18,169 nucleotides of DNA from Candidatus Delongbacteria bacterium (GTDB lineage Bacteria > Delongbacteria > UBA4055): NCBI GenBank assembly GCA_027858795.1, contig JAQICF010000042.1, positions 1 to 18,169 on the forward strand, written 5' to 3'. How positions within the stretch are numbered: the first letter of the stretch is position 1; the number at the start of each line of letters is the position of its first letter. Shown here in pieces: positions 7,734 to 16,244 of this stretch. The notes below the pieces were generated by a model. That model saw only the letters and a list, made by a program, of their open reading frames with translations. It was not told where the DNA came from and made no database searches. The translations under genes and the position numbers were made by a program.

Positions 7734-8574
7734 AGCTAGAAACTATGTGTTTGATCTGAAAGATGCTCCAGTCATTATGGGGATATTAAATATTACCCCA
7801 GATTCTTTCTCTGACGGTGGTAATTTTATCAATGAAGATAAAGCTTTATTTCACTGTGAAAAAATGATCTTGGAAGGTGCTGATGCTATCGACATTGGCG
7901 GAGAATCTTCAAGACCAGGTTCTGAGAGGATATCAGTAACGGAAGAATTAGATAGAATAAGCAATATTGTAGAAAAAATTAAAACGAACTTCGATATATG
8001 TCTAAGTGTAGATACTTATAAGCCTGAAGTAGCAGAAGAAGTCTTGAATCTAGGCGCAGATATTATAAATGATATCACAGGGTTAACTTATTCTGAAGAT
8101 ATAGCAAAATTAACGTCAAAGTTCGATACAGGATTATGCTTAATGCACATGAAGGCTGATCCCAAAACTATGCAAGTAAATGTTGAATATGATAATATTA
8201 TCTCAGAGATTAAAGATTTTCTGCAGGAATCCGTTAATAAATCTATTGCATTTGGAATGAAAAAAGGATCGATTATAATTGATCCCGGCATAGGATTTGG
8301 TAAAGATCTCAAAGGGAATTTAACGATACTTAATAATTTAAATAAATTTACTGATCTAGGATGTCCTATACTGATAGGAACTTCAAGAAAAAGTTTTATT
8401 GGTCAGATGAATGGTAAAGAAGTAAATGAACGATTAAATGGCACGATTGCTTCGAATGTGATAGCATTGATTAATGGGGCACGAATATTTAGAGTTCATG
8501 ATGTGAAAGAGAATAAAGATGCTTTATTTGTTACTAATGAAATTATTAGATCAGGAGAAATGATTGAAGCTTAA
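7723..8574 (+). CDS. folP: Dihydropteroate synthase
   Basis: Condenses p-aminobenzoate with hydroxymethyl-dihydropterin diphosphate in folate synthesis; the target of sulfonamides. The 283-residue TIM barrel shows the family motifs in order: MGILNITPDSFSDGG (19-33), AIDIGGESSRPG (55-66), SVDT (95-98), INDITG (115-120), MHMK (141-144), IDPGIGFGKD (186-195), GTSRKSFIG (219-227) and RVHD (257-260). Length is normal. The start is GTG at 7723, inside the ftsH 3' end (11-base overlap), with GGAG at 7707-7710 as a distant ribosome site; translational coupling likely compensates. The end overlaps surE by 11 bases. Confidence 0.95.
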   Translation: MEFKARNYVFDLKDAPVIMGILNITPDSFSDGGNFINEDKALFHCEKMILEGADAIDIGGESSRPGSERISVTEELDRISNIVEKIKTNFDICLSVDTYKPEVAEEVLNLGADIINDITGLTYSEDIAKLTSKFDTGLCLMHMKADPKTMQVNVEYDNIISEIKDFLQESVNKSIAFGMKKGSIIIDPGIGFGKDLKGNLTILNNLNKFTDLGCPILIGTSRKSFIGQMNGKEVNERLNGTIASNVIALINGARIFRVHDVKENKDALFVTNEIIRSGEMIEA

Positions 8575-9307
8575 TATTTTATTGACTAACGATGATGGTT
8601 TCTTCTTTCAAGGTTTGAAAGAATTGTACTATGAATTAAAGGATGATTTTAATATATTTGTAGTAGCACCAAGTGAAGAACATAGTGGGACATCACACAA
8701 AATCACGATCCAACAACCATTATTAACAAATAAGATAATTGAAGATAATTTGGAAGGTTTGAGTGTAAATGGAACTCCTGTTGACTGTGTTAAGCTTGCA
8801 TTGCAGAATCTTTACAATGGGAAAATAGATTTGGTGTTATCAGGGATAAATAAAGGTTCAAACAATGGTATTAGCGTTCATTACAGTGGTACCGTTGCAG
8901 CTGTGATCGAAGGAGCCTTTTTTAATATTCCAGGAATTGCAGTATCATTATATTCGTATCATGATAAAAAATTCAAAGAAGCCGCTCAATTTATTAAACA
9001 ATTCATAAAAAAGAATTATGAGTTCATGAAAGAAAATAAATCGATATTAAATATCAATATTCCTCTTGAACCTGATTACAGTAAAGAACCGAAATATTGT
9101 AGACAAGGATTAGGTAATTTTTTTCAACTATATGCTGAACATAACTATTTAGGTAAAGATTATTATTTTGCAGGTGGACCAGAAAAAGATTTAGATCATG
9201 GAAGAGATGATGACGACAGATATATACTGGAAAACGAGATAACTGTTACACCTTTGAAGATCGATCTTACTGATAATGAAGAACTGAATAAATGGAGAAA
9301 TAGATAA
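8564..9307 (+). CDS. surE: 5'-nucleotidase SurE
   Basis: A metal-dependent phosphatase acting on nucleoside 5'- and 3'-monophosphates, linked to survival in stationary phase. The 247-residue protein has the N-terminal LLTNDDG (6-12) with metal ligands Asp10 and Asp11, then VVAPSEEHSGTSH (33-45) with Ser41, the core VNGTPVDCV (68-76), and SGINKGSN (93-100) with Asn96 as the last ligand, followed by HYSGTVAAVIEGA. The start is TTG at 8564, decided by the conserved N-terminus and a good AGGAGA site at 8553-8558. The first 11 bases lie inside folP. The unit thus combines purine salvage (hpt) and nucleotide dephosphorylation. Confidence 0.92.
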   Translation: MKLNILLTNDDGFFFQGLKELYYELKDDFNIFVVAPSEEHSGTSHKITIQQPLLTNKIIEDNLEGLSVNGTPVDCVKLALQNLYNGKIDLVLSGINKGSNNGISVHYSGTVAAVIEGAFFNIPGIAVSLYSYHDKKFKEAAQFIKQFIKKNYEFMKENKSILNINIPLEPDYSKEPKYCRQGLGNFFQLYAEHNYLGKDYYFAGGPEKDLDHGRDDDDRYILENEITVTPLKIDLTDNEELNKWRNR

Positions 9308-9308
9308 A

Positions 9309-10247
9309 TTGAAAATATCAATTATTATACCTGTTTATAATGGAGAAGATACTTTATTCAGATGCTTAGATGCAATACGATTAATCGATTATCCAGTGGA
9401 TGATTATGAGGTAATCGTTGTAAATGATGCTTCAACTGATAGAACTTTTAGAATAGTTACAGGATATGATATAAGAGTAATTGGTTTAAGAAAGCGAATT
9501 GGTTATGTAGAGTCTTTAATTGTCGGAGCAAAAAATGCGACATATGAAAATTTGATATTTATCAACCAACGAACAGTTATTAAAAAAGATCTACTAAAGA
9601 ATATTTGTAATATTGGCTATTTGCCAATCATTGCAGGAGAAGTAAATATTGATAAATATAGATCAAATCAAGATGCATTATTATATATTCTTCGGTCGAA
9701 ATTATACAATCCCCATTATCCGCAGAAAAACTTCGCTGAAGAATTGTGGATTACGAAGAAAAATTTTAAAAAAATTTACAAAAGCACAAAATTATTTGGT
9801 ATCAACAAAGATATGTTCTTAACTATTTCTAAAGAAGGATTTTCAATTGAGAATAGTGAAGAATGGATCTATAAAAAAATAGTATATGAAAATAAAATTA
9901 AATTACTTTCGCACACTAAGATCGATATTAATTATGTTTCTAAATTAGATAAGAAACCTAAGAAAAAAATAGTTAATCTGGGAAAGGAATGGGCGGATCA
10001 GAATTTATCTAAATTTAATTTATTTTCAATCTTTTACTATTTGATCCATATATTCATCTTAATACTTGTTTACTTGTATACAAACTATGCACTAGGTGTA
10101 TTATTTTCATTTTATTTAATATTTTTGATTTATCTATCTAAAAGTAAAAAAGATTTTGGGATCGTACTAAAAACAACTCCTGGAGCTATAGTTAGATTCT
10201 ATATCGGAACGATTAAGTCAATAACCTCAAAAAGAAAAAGCAGCTAA
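9309..10247 (+). CDS. Family 2 glycosyltransferase with C-terminal membrane segments, DXD motif absent
   Basis: The N-terminal 110 residues have the GT-A fold of family 2: ISIIIPVYNGEDTL (3-16) and VIVVNDASTDRT (35-46), where the nucleotide-sugar pocket lies. Where active enzymes carry the metal-binding DxD after a hydrophobic strand, this protein reads LIFINQRTV (82-90), and the later acidic catalytic motif is also unclear (SEEW, 183-186). Two hydrophobic segments at about 238-278 should anchor it in the membrane. It may transfer a sugar by an atypical mechanism, or be a non-catalytic family member. The start is TTG at 9309, one base after the surE stop, with GGAGA at 9294-9298. Confidence 0.8.
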   Translation: MKISIIIPVYNGEDTLFRCLDAIRLIDYPVDDYEVIVVNDASTDRTFRIVTGYDIRVIGLRKRIGYVESLIVGAKNATYENLIFINQRTVIKKDLLKNICNIGYLPIIAGEVNIDKYRSNQDALLYILRSKLYNPHYPQKNFAEELWITKKNFKKIYKSTKLFGINKDMFLTISKEGFSIENSEEWIYKKIVYENKIKLLSHTKIDINYVSKLDKKPKKKIVNLGKEWADQNLSKFNLFSIFYYLIHIFILILVYLYTNYALGVLFSFYLIFLIYLSKSKKDFGIVLKTTPGAIVRFYIGTIKSITSKRKSS

Positions 10248-10265
10248 AAGTTAATTTAACTGCTT
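10229..10265 (-). terminator. Intrinsic terminator after the beta-helix gene
   Basis: Read on the - strand, AAGCAG and CTGCTT (10260-10265 and 10238-10243) form a stem that continues with four A-T pairs after one mismatch, directly followed by CTTTTTCTTTTT (10240-10229). It lies about 21 bases after the stop of the minus-strand gene and overlaps the last codons of the + strand glycosyltransferase. Read on the + strand the hairpin lacks a T-run. Confidence 0.75.
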
Positions 10266-10286
10266 AAATAAAATCGATGAAATATT

Positions 10287-11819
10287 TTATTCAATACTTG
10301 AAACTACATAATAGAATTTTTTGTTGTCTTGCTCTGTAGTGAACTCATACGAATTAGAAGTCACAACATCTATAAGAACAAATTCACCATTAGGATTATC
10401 AGAACTATAGATTTTATATGATGTCGAAAGTGGATTAATATCCCACGAAATTGTCATAATAGAACCTGCTCTAGACATTGAAATATTTTCAGGAGTTCTA
10501 GCATATAACTCAACTGCTCCGATATCAATATTATCACCTACAATTCTTTCATTTCCTAATAGATCTAATTCTTCTATTGTAATATCTGAAAGATAATCTA
10601 AGGACCCAGCGTCAACACAAGGAGAGTTAGTTGCAAGGTCAAAAGTAATTCCATTTCCATGATCTTCATAAATCGGATCTTCATCGATATTATTCACCCA
10701 TGCACCGGTAAATGAAAACGATGGATATTTAAATCCGAAGCTTTCTTTTCCTCCCTCAATGTTATTATGGTAGAAATTAGGATCGGATTCTTCATCATCA
10801 AAGAAAATTTGTTCTTCTATTGTTGCTGCTTCATTTGCTCGGATAATATTATTATGAAAATCAGGAGATGACAGCTTAAACCACAAAGCACCACCTTCTC
10901 TGGCAATATTTGTTTTTATCGTGTTGTTAATTAATTTAGCATTAGAATTATAGAAAAATATTGCTCCTCCTGAACCATGAGATGCTGCAGGTTCAATGTA
11001 ATTATCATAAATCAAATTATTTATAATTAATGGATCCGATGTATGAATATACATAGCTGTACCTTCTGCAAGATTTCCATCTGAGATAATATAGTTTTCT
11101 CTTATAATATTATTTTTAATGAATGCATTACTACTATCTCTTAATTTTATTGCTGCTCCAGCTGCGTAATTAAGACCTACAGCACTATTTTTCTCAATCA
11201 AATTATTCCATATTTTTGGACAACTTCCCCATCTGCATTCAATAGTTGCATAACCGGAGGTAGTTTCATTTCCTGCTCTATTGTTTCTAAAAACATTATT
11301 TTTTATCTCAGGACTTGAAGACCAGCAGCAAATTGCTGAACCAGAAAATGCTTTATTGTCTGTGAAAGTGTTATTAGTAATAGATACTTTATTAAATTCA
11401 CGTACAAATATTGCACCACCTAATGCTGTCCCTGTAGCAATATTCAATATATTTGCATTACCATTAGTTATAGTACAGAATGAAATTTCTGAATGTGCAT
11501 TATCAATAGGAGTTTGATCGAATCTAATACCCAACCATCCTTCTTCAGTATCGTTTGCTCTAAAAGTAATGTTTGCTACATCAGTTCCAACTGCTAAAAT
11601 ACTTCCTTGTACATCAAATCTAAAATGTCCATAGAAAACTACTTCTACACCCGGGTTAATTGCCAATGTTTCTCCATTGGGTATTTCAATGTCGTTATAA
11701 ATATTATATGGGGAAGAGTCAATGTCCCAAGTTCCTGAAACTGTAGGTGTATTAATAATAGTTGCGAAAATCAAATTAGAAACCAATAAAAAAAGTGAAA
11801 CTAAATAGATTTTTTTCAT
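10287..11819 (-). CDS. Secreted right-handed parallel beta-helix protein
   Basis: The 510-residue protein starts with a signal peptide (MKKIYLVSLFLLVSNLIFA, cut near 19/20). Residues about 30-380 are a ladder of short strands with the recurring pattern I.NN.I..N (for example SITNNTF, EIKNNVF, FIKNNII, LIINNLI, KLINNTI, DFHNNII), the asparagine-lined coil of right-handed beta-helices. The segment SPCVDAG (399-405) and then DIGAVEL (432-438) is the usual closing motif of this protein type in FCB bacteria. Residues about 443-508 look like an FnIII-type module (TISWD, SYKIYSS). No type IX sorting tail is evident. It may bind or cleave a polysaccharide, but no catalytic triad can be assigned. Its ribosome site is GGGGA about 5 bases before the ATG, and it has its own promoter and terminator. 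Confidence 0.88.
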   Translation of the reverse strand: MKKIYLVSLFLLVSNLIFATIINTPTVSGTWDIDSSPYNIYNDIEIPNGETLAINPGVEVVFYGHFRFDVQGSILAVGTDVANITFRANDTEEGWLGIRFDQTPIDNAHSEISFCTITNGNANILNIATGTALGGAIFVREFNKVSITNNTFTDNKAFSGSAICCWSSSPEIKNNVFRNNRAGNETTSGYATIECRWGSCPKIWNNLIEKNSAVGLNYAAGAAIKLRDSSNAFIKNNIIRENYIISDGNLAEGTAMYIHTSDPLIINNLIYDNYIEPAASHGSGGAIFFYNSNAKLINNTIKTNIAREGGALWFKLSSPDFHNNIIRANEAATIEEQIFFDDEESDPNFYHNNIEGGKESFGFKYPSFSFTGAWVNNIDEDPIYEDHGNGITFDLATNSPCVDAGSLDYLSDITIEELDLLGNERIVGDNIDIGAVELYARTPENISMSRAGSIMTISWDINPLSTSYKIYSSDNPNGEFVLIDVVTSNSYEFTTEQDNKKFYYVVSSIE

Positions 11820-11869
11820 GTTGTCCCCGTATTTTAAATATATAATTTATATTATGTTTTACAATAGTC

Positions 11870-11899
11870 ATAATACATAATTAGTTCAGCAATGTCAAG
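11870..11899 (-). promoter_or_regulatory. Near-consensus promoter for the beta-helix gene
   Basis: On the - strand, TTGACA (11899-11894), an 18-base spacer and TATTAT (11875-11870) match 6/6 and 5/6 of the sigma-70 consensus. The -35 starts just after the stop of the upstream membrane glycosyltransferase gene (11902), and the predicted leader is about 45 nt. The beta-helix gene is therefore transcribed independently of the surface cluster. Confidence 0.7.
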
Positions 11900-11901
11900 T
11901 A

Positions 11902-13665
11902 CTATGATTTTTTCCTAAAAAACAAATAAATACTTCCTATACAGATTGAAATTAAAAGGAAGAAAAATATTTTATAGTTTGATTTACTTTTAATACTTTG
12001 TGTCAATCCACCATCATTAAATAAATCATAGAAGAACCAATCGTTAGGCCCTGGATTATTAGTATACTGAGGTTTAACATTATTATTGATCACATCCTCT
12101 GATAAATGTGGTTTGATCACCTGAGGTACATTTCCTGTAAGTATTTGAGCATTGTTTAGGAGCAGAGAAGAATTTGCTTTAGTCATTAGTTGAATTCGTG
12201 ACATTCTTATATTCTCTTTACCATAAACTTGAGTAATAACATTTTCTAGTGGCATTTGAACATGCTGATAATTTATTGAACTACCGATAAGTTGAAATAT
12301 TCCTGATACTATCAAAAGGCTAAAAAAACTATATTTAAACATTTTATACTTTGCATGGTCAGGTTTAACATACTTATCAAATCCAATAAAAAATAGAGAT
12401 AATATTAAAAACATAGGCAACATATATCTAATTCCCCAAGCTGCGGTACCGCTATATCCATAAGGAGCTCTAAGAGCGTATAGCGAAAGGTAAGCAAAGA
12501 AAACAAGTGAATATATAATAGTTTCTATCTTGAAACGTTTGTAAAATTCGTTAATCCCAAAGAAAATAAATAAAAGTACAGGAGATAGGAAGAATATTGC
12601 TCTATTCGGAAAAATCAGAATTAAGTATAAGCCATAGAAGTAATCTTTTATAAGTTTTCCAAAACCTTCTTCTCCTTTATTTGCAAGAATTCCATTTATT
12701 CTATACTTTTCAGATTCTTTTATTTTTTCCAAATAAGAAGTCTTGTCTTTTAAAGATTTGTCCAGAGAATAGTATTTTTTAACCAAAGTTTGAGATTCTT
12801 CAGATGATTTATCTATTTCGACTGATCTTTGAGCAGATACCAATGTGCCCTGTAATTCAATAGGTAATTTCTTCAGATCTTCTTCTAATGAAGATAATAC
12901 GTTAGCTCTTTGATATTTATTTACGGTATATCCTGTCTCTAAAATCGAACCGAATTTTATGAAATTATTTATAAAGAAAACAAAGGTGAAAATAGCTATT
13001 CCAATGAAGAAAAAAGCATATTTTTTCGATTTATCATTTTCTTTCAATAGTTTTATTGAAACAAGATTTATTGTGAGAATGTATAAGATAGGAGAATCCG
13101 GTCTCATAATCAGTGTTAATCCTGTGAAAAGACCACTCAAGAATAAAGATATATTTAATTTATCTTTGCTGTATTTGAAATAATAATAGATACTCCCTGA
13201 TATTGCAAACATAACAAATGGTTCTGGAAAAAGCATTTTAGACATGGCAAAAATCGGAGTTGCAAGTCCTAATAAGGCTGTGTAAAGTAAAGCCTTACGG
13301 TTAGAAACAAAAAGTAAAAATAATTTAAACATAAACATCAATGTTAATGCAAAAAATAATGCTCCGGTTGAAAATATCAAGAAAGTTGATTCGATACCCA
13401 ATGATTTTGAGATATAGCTTATAAATCCAACAGGGACTATAATTCCCAAACCTTCTAGTGGGTAGAACAATCCTGTTTTCGGACTATAAACTGTTCCATT
13501 TGATAATTTTGATTCAGATCCTATGGAACCTGTATCAATTAAATTCTGAGAATATCTTACGACATCAACATCCATTGATGATGTTATTCTTCCATTTGAA
13601 AATAGTAAAAATATTGAAAGAAAAAGTATAAATACAAGAAATGGTTTATTATTTAGAATTTTCAT
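11902..13665 (-). CDS. GT-C-type multi-pass membrane glycosyltransferase
   Basis: The 587-residue protein has around a dozen hydrophobic segments by eye. After the first (8-24), the first outer loop holds MDVDVVRY (31-38), the acidic pair expected of GT-C enzymes that use polyprenyl-phosphate sugars, and then YSPKTGLFYPLEGLG (60-74). FPEP at 146-149 and GTAAWGIRYMLPMFL in the second half match a family of dolichol-phosphate-mannose/ArnT-like transferases as I remember them. The catalytic side faces the periplasm. An odd feature is a hydrophilic, helix-rich insert of about 75 residues (252-330) between GSILETGY and YGLYLILIFPNRAIFFLSP, where relatives have a short loop. The ATG overlaps the preceding gene's stop (ATGA). 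Confidence 0.75.
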   Translation of the reverse strand: MKILNNKPFLVFILFLSIFLLFSNGRITSSMDVDVVRYSQNLIDTGSIGSESKLSNGTVYSPKTGLFYPLEGLGIIVPVGFISYISKSLGIESTFLIFSTGALFFALTLMFMFKLFLLFVSNRKALLYTALLGLATPIFAMSKMLFPEPFVMFAISGSIYYYFKYSKDKLNISLFLSGLFTGLTLIMRPDSPILYILTINLVSIKLLKENDKSKKYAFFFIGIAIFTFVFFINNFIKFGSILETGYTVNKYQRANVLSSLEEDLKKLPIELQGTLVSAQRSVEIDKSSEESQTLVKKYYSLDKSLKDKTSYLEKIKESEKYRINGILANKGEEGFGKLIKDYFYGLYLILIFPNRAIFFLSPVLLFIFFGINEFYKRFKIETIIYSLVFFAYLSLYALRAPYGYSGTAAWGIRYMLPMFLILSLFFIGFDKYVKPDHAKYKMFKYSFFSLLIVSGIFQLIGSSINYQHVQMPLENVITQVYGKENIRMSRIQLMTKANSSLLLNNAQILTGNVPQVIKPHLSEDVINNNVKPQYTNNPGPNDWFFYDLFNDGGLTQSIKSKSNYKIFFFLLISICIGSIYLFFRKKS

Positions 13666-14630
13666 AAGTCCTCAGAATGGTTGTTTTTTAAAGAATTAAT
13701 AACTGTGCTAAAGCTAAAATATTTGAAATTAATAAAAGTGAAGATAGAACCAATAGATAATGAGATCATAATGGTAATAGATTTATGAAATAACGATATT
13801 AACACACCGATTTTTGGATCGTAGTTCATGAGAGCAAAAATACCTCCATATATCAATTGCTCAACTCCCAAGTTGCCAGGTGTTAGTCTGAATATCAACG
13901 AAACTTTTAAAATTAGTGCTAAGAAAATAATTGATATTAGATCAATCTCTAAATTGAAAATATGAACTGTCCAATAAAACCAAGTAATTGTTACTAATGT
14001 ATGAACAATGTTAAATAAGAATACATTCGTCGTAAATCTCAGATCTTTCCATAGTAAAGAAATTCCTGATGATACTTTTGATATGTTATCGAATAAGAAC
14101 TTAAATATTTTAGATTCAGGTATTTTGAAACTCTTAAGAATCATATCAAAAATTATAATGAGAAAAGGAATAGAGAGTAGAAATATTGATATAATTAGAA
14201 ATATAACTGGTAATTCATTTGATTGTAGTGAATAATAAACACCTACAAATCCAGTAAAGAAGAAATTGAATAGCAATAAATAAATATTTATGGATAGACC
14301 ATCTTTTAGGTTTACTTTGTACTTAAATTTTATAAATGCTAAAGAATATGCAAAAGATCCCTGAAATGGAATAATATAACTCCACAAGTTTCTTGCAGTA
14401 GGAAACCCTATTCTATCAGGAATACTTAATTTAGTTTTAGTACTTTTATACAAAATATAAGAGAATTGATTACCACTAACCGTAAAGATCATTAAAGCTA
14501 TCAATATTGAGATAGATATTTGAAAGAATGATACATTTTTCAATAATTCGATCTGTTCAGCTGAAATATAATGAGATATTACAAAATATATCAGTAAGGC
14601 AGTTACAATATATATTATTATATTTTTCAT
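13662..14630 (-). CDS. LPG-synthase/UPF0104-type integral membrane protein (flippase-like)
   Basis: A 322-residue multi-pass membrane protein related to the transmembrane part of lysylphosphatidylglycerol synthases (UPF0104 family). The key sign is RLTPGNLGVEQLIYGG near the C-terminal third, matching the family PGxLGxxE motif. Relatives are found in glycolipid and polysaccharide loci and are proposed to move or modify lipids, but no reaction is established. The reading frame extends to 14672, but the better start is ATG at 14630: it forms an ATGA overlap with the methyltransferase stop and begins a normal hydrophobic N-terminus (MKNIIIYIV). The gene also ends in an ATGA overlap with the next one. 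Confidence 0.75.
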   Translation of the reverse strand: MKNIIIYIVTALLIYFVISHYISAEQIELLKNVSFFQISISILIALMIFTVSGNQFSYILYKSTKTKLSIPDRIGFPTARNLWSYIIPFQGSFAYSLAFIKFKYKVNLKDGLSINIYLLLFNFFFTGFVGVYYSLQSNELPVIFLIISIFLLSIPFLIIIFDMILKSFKIPESKIFKFLFDNISKVSSGISLLWKDLRFTTNVFLFNIVHTLVTITWFYWTVHIFNLEIDLISIIFLALILKVSLIFRLTPGNLGVEQLIYGGIFALMNYDPKIGVLISLFHKSITIMISLSIGSIFTFINFKYFSFSTVINSLKNNHSEDL

Positions 14631-15193
14631 TTGTTTTTCTTTATTCCTGTTGCAATAGTTTGATAACACCAAGGTCTAGGAAAAGGTATTAGAGAAAAGA
14701 ATGGGAATATCATTCCTCCAGAGTATAATTTCACATCTTTAAATCCTGCGATTTCCATCATTCTGATAAGCCATCTTTGAGGATAAAGCATTATATGATC
14801 TTTGGTGTAGAAGTAATTTCTCGATAAATTTAAGGTTAATAATCTTTCAATAAATGAATTTGGATTTGGAGTTGATAATACTATTAGTCCATTTTCACCG
14901 AGAGTGTTATAGCATTCTCTGAGAAATCCAATAGGATCTTCAACATGCTCTAAAATTTCACCAGCAACAATACCATCAATATTATTATCAGCAAATAATT
15001 TATTCATCTCAAGAACATTACAAATTTTAAGATCAGTATAATTCTTAGGCAGTTCTTTATCTACAAGATCAACTCCGATTACTTCTTTATTTTTCAAATA
15101 AATATTTGGAATTGCACTACAACCAAGATCTAATATTTTATTTTTCTTTGATATAAGTTTAGCTAATTTTTTTAATCTGAGATCTTCAGCCAT
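14627..15193 (-). CDS. Class I SAM-dependent methyltransferase
   Basis: The 188-residue protein has the Rossmann methyltransferase motifs: ILDLGCSAIPN (20-30) for S-adenosylmethionine, the acidic residue Asp42 in VIGVDLVD, IVAGEILEHVEDP (75-87) and LIVLSTPNP (103-111), as in the Methyltransf_11/23 group. The domain is near minimal and lacks a separate substrate domain. Placed between a GT-B-like protein and a membrane transporter-like gene, it probably methylates a sugar or lipid-linked intermediate; the substrate is not visible. The ATG follows the upstream stop by one base, with GGAAAG in the last codons of that gene as ribosome site, and the 3' end overlaps the next ATG by four bases. Confidence 0.85.
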   Translation of the reverse strand: MAEDLRLKKLAKLISKKNKILDLGCSAIPNIYLKNKEVIGVDLVDKELPKNYTDLKICNVLEMNKLFADNNIDGIVAGEILEHVEDPIGFLRECYNTLGENGLIVLSTPNPNSFIERLLTLNLSRNYFYTKDHIMLYPQRWLIRMMEIAGFKDVKLYSGGMIFPFFSLIPFPRPWCYQTIATGIKKNK

Positions 15194-15194
15194 A

Positions 15195-16244
15195 CTACTT
15201 TCCTTTTTTTATTATCTCATTCTCAAAAAGTTCGATCATCCACTGATTTAAATCGATTTTATCTTTAAGCATTTTATCTTTTTTCTCTTTCCATACTTTT
15301 TTTAGATCACTTTGAGTCAACATTTCTTTTAATGTCGAAAGTAATTTGTTTTCATCTTTATCAGGTAGAAAACCATAAGTCAGATCATATTTATGCTCAA
15401 GCTCTTCCAGATAACTTATTCTACCAACAAAAGAGTTATATCTGATAGATGGTATTCCTAATACAGCAGCTTCAGCAGTCATAGTTTGTGAATCAGAAAT
15501 TACTAATTTTGCAAAAGCTAAGACATGATGCATGTCCCATGGATCAATTTGATGACTTTTAGAATTCTCTTTTGTAATTATTTGAGGATAATCTTTAATT
15601 ATATCTTCAATATCATTCCAGAGTTTACCTTGCAAACCTTTAGCTCCTTTATCATGATGAGCATCAAGAGCAGAATGTCTTGCGATAATAAATTTATATG
15701 GTTCAAGATTATATTTCTTTAATACTTCAATATCCGCAGTAAAATTATCAGGATGTAGATAAGCTAATTCATGGTAAGAATTATGAAGTAGTCTTTTGTT
15801 TTTCCATTTTGAAAATCTTAAACAAGTTGGGTTTACAATGTTTGTTGTAAAAAAGTATATTAATGATGTATAGATTTTCATTAGATCATCGTCATCTTCA
15901 GCAAAGAAATAATTTGGGATACGATGCATTCCAAATATGGCAGATACTTCAGTAGATGTGAATACCAAATCAAATTTATGTTTTTTTATTAATTTCCGTA
16001 CAAAGAAAAATCTACTAAATATTTCACTGATAATTCCAACAAAACCTTTCTTTGGCGTTGATAAAGAAATGAATTCCACATTTAAATGTTTTAGAAGAGA
16101 AGCTACAATATCTTTATTTCTTGAGGTTACAGAAATATTATAGTTGCCTGTCTTTTTTAAATAAATAAGGAAATTTTTAAATAAATGAACATGGGCGGGA
16201 TGACCTACATCGATCAATATATTTTTTATTACTTTATTTTTCAA
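15195..16244 (-). CDS. DUF354 family protein (GT-B/epimerase-like fold)
   Basis: The 349-residue product belongs to DUF354, shown by ILIDVGHPAHVHLFKNF (9-25) and the C-terminal SDSQTMTAEAAVLGIPSIR (250-268), the latter resembling the nucleotide-sugar site of UDP-GlcNAc 2-epimerases and GT-B transferases. The central FTSTEVSAIFGMHRIP and DDDDL segments fit the family. DUF354 genes occur often in polysaccharide loci of bacteria and archaea, but the reaction is unproven. The likely start is TTG at 16244, 11 bases inside the acetyltransferase gene, leaving eight residues before the first strand. The AGGA preceding it is weak, so coupling is likely. Confidence 0.85.
   Translation of the reverse strand: MKNKVIKNILIDVGHPAHVHLFKNFLIYLKKTGNYNISVTSRNKDIVASLLKHLNVEFISLSTPKKGFVGIISEIFSRFFFVRKLIKKHKFDLVFTSTEVSAIFGMHRIPNYFFAEDDDDLMKIYTSLIYFFTTNIVNPTCLRFSKWKNKRLLHNSYHELAYLHPDNFTADIEVLKKYNLEPYKFIIARHSALDAHHDKGAKGLQGKLWNDIEDIIKDYPQIITKENSKSHQIDPWDMHHVLAFAKLVISDSQTMTAEAAVLGIPSIRYNSFVGRISYLEELEHKYDLTYGFLPDKDENKLLSTLKEMLTQSDLKKVWKEKKDKMLKDKIDLNQWMIELFENEIIKKGK

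Noticed and set aside
10238..10265. Bidirectional terminator for both convergent blocks
   Set aside because: The T-run exists only on the - strand side; on the + strand the hairpin is followed by AAATAAAAT, so it is claimed for one direction only.
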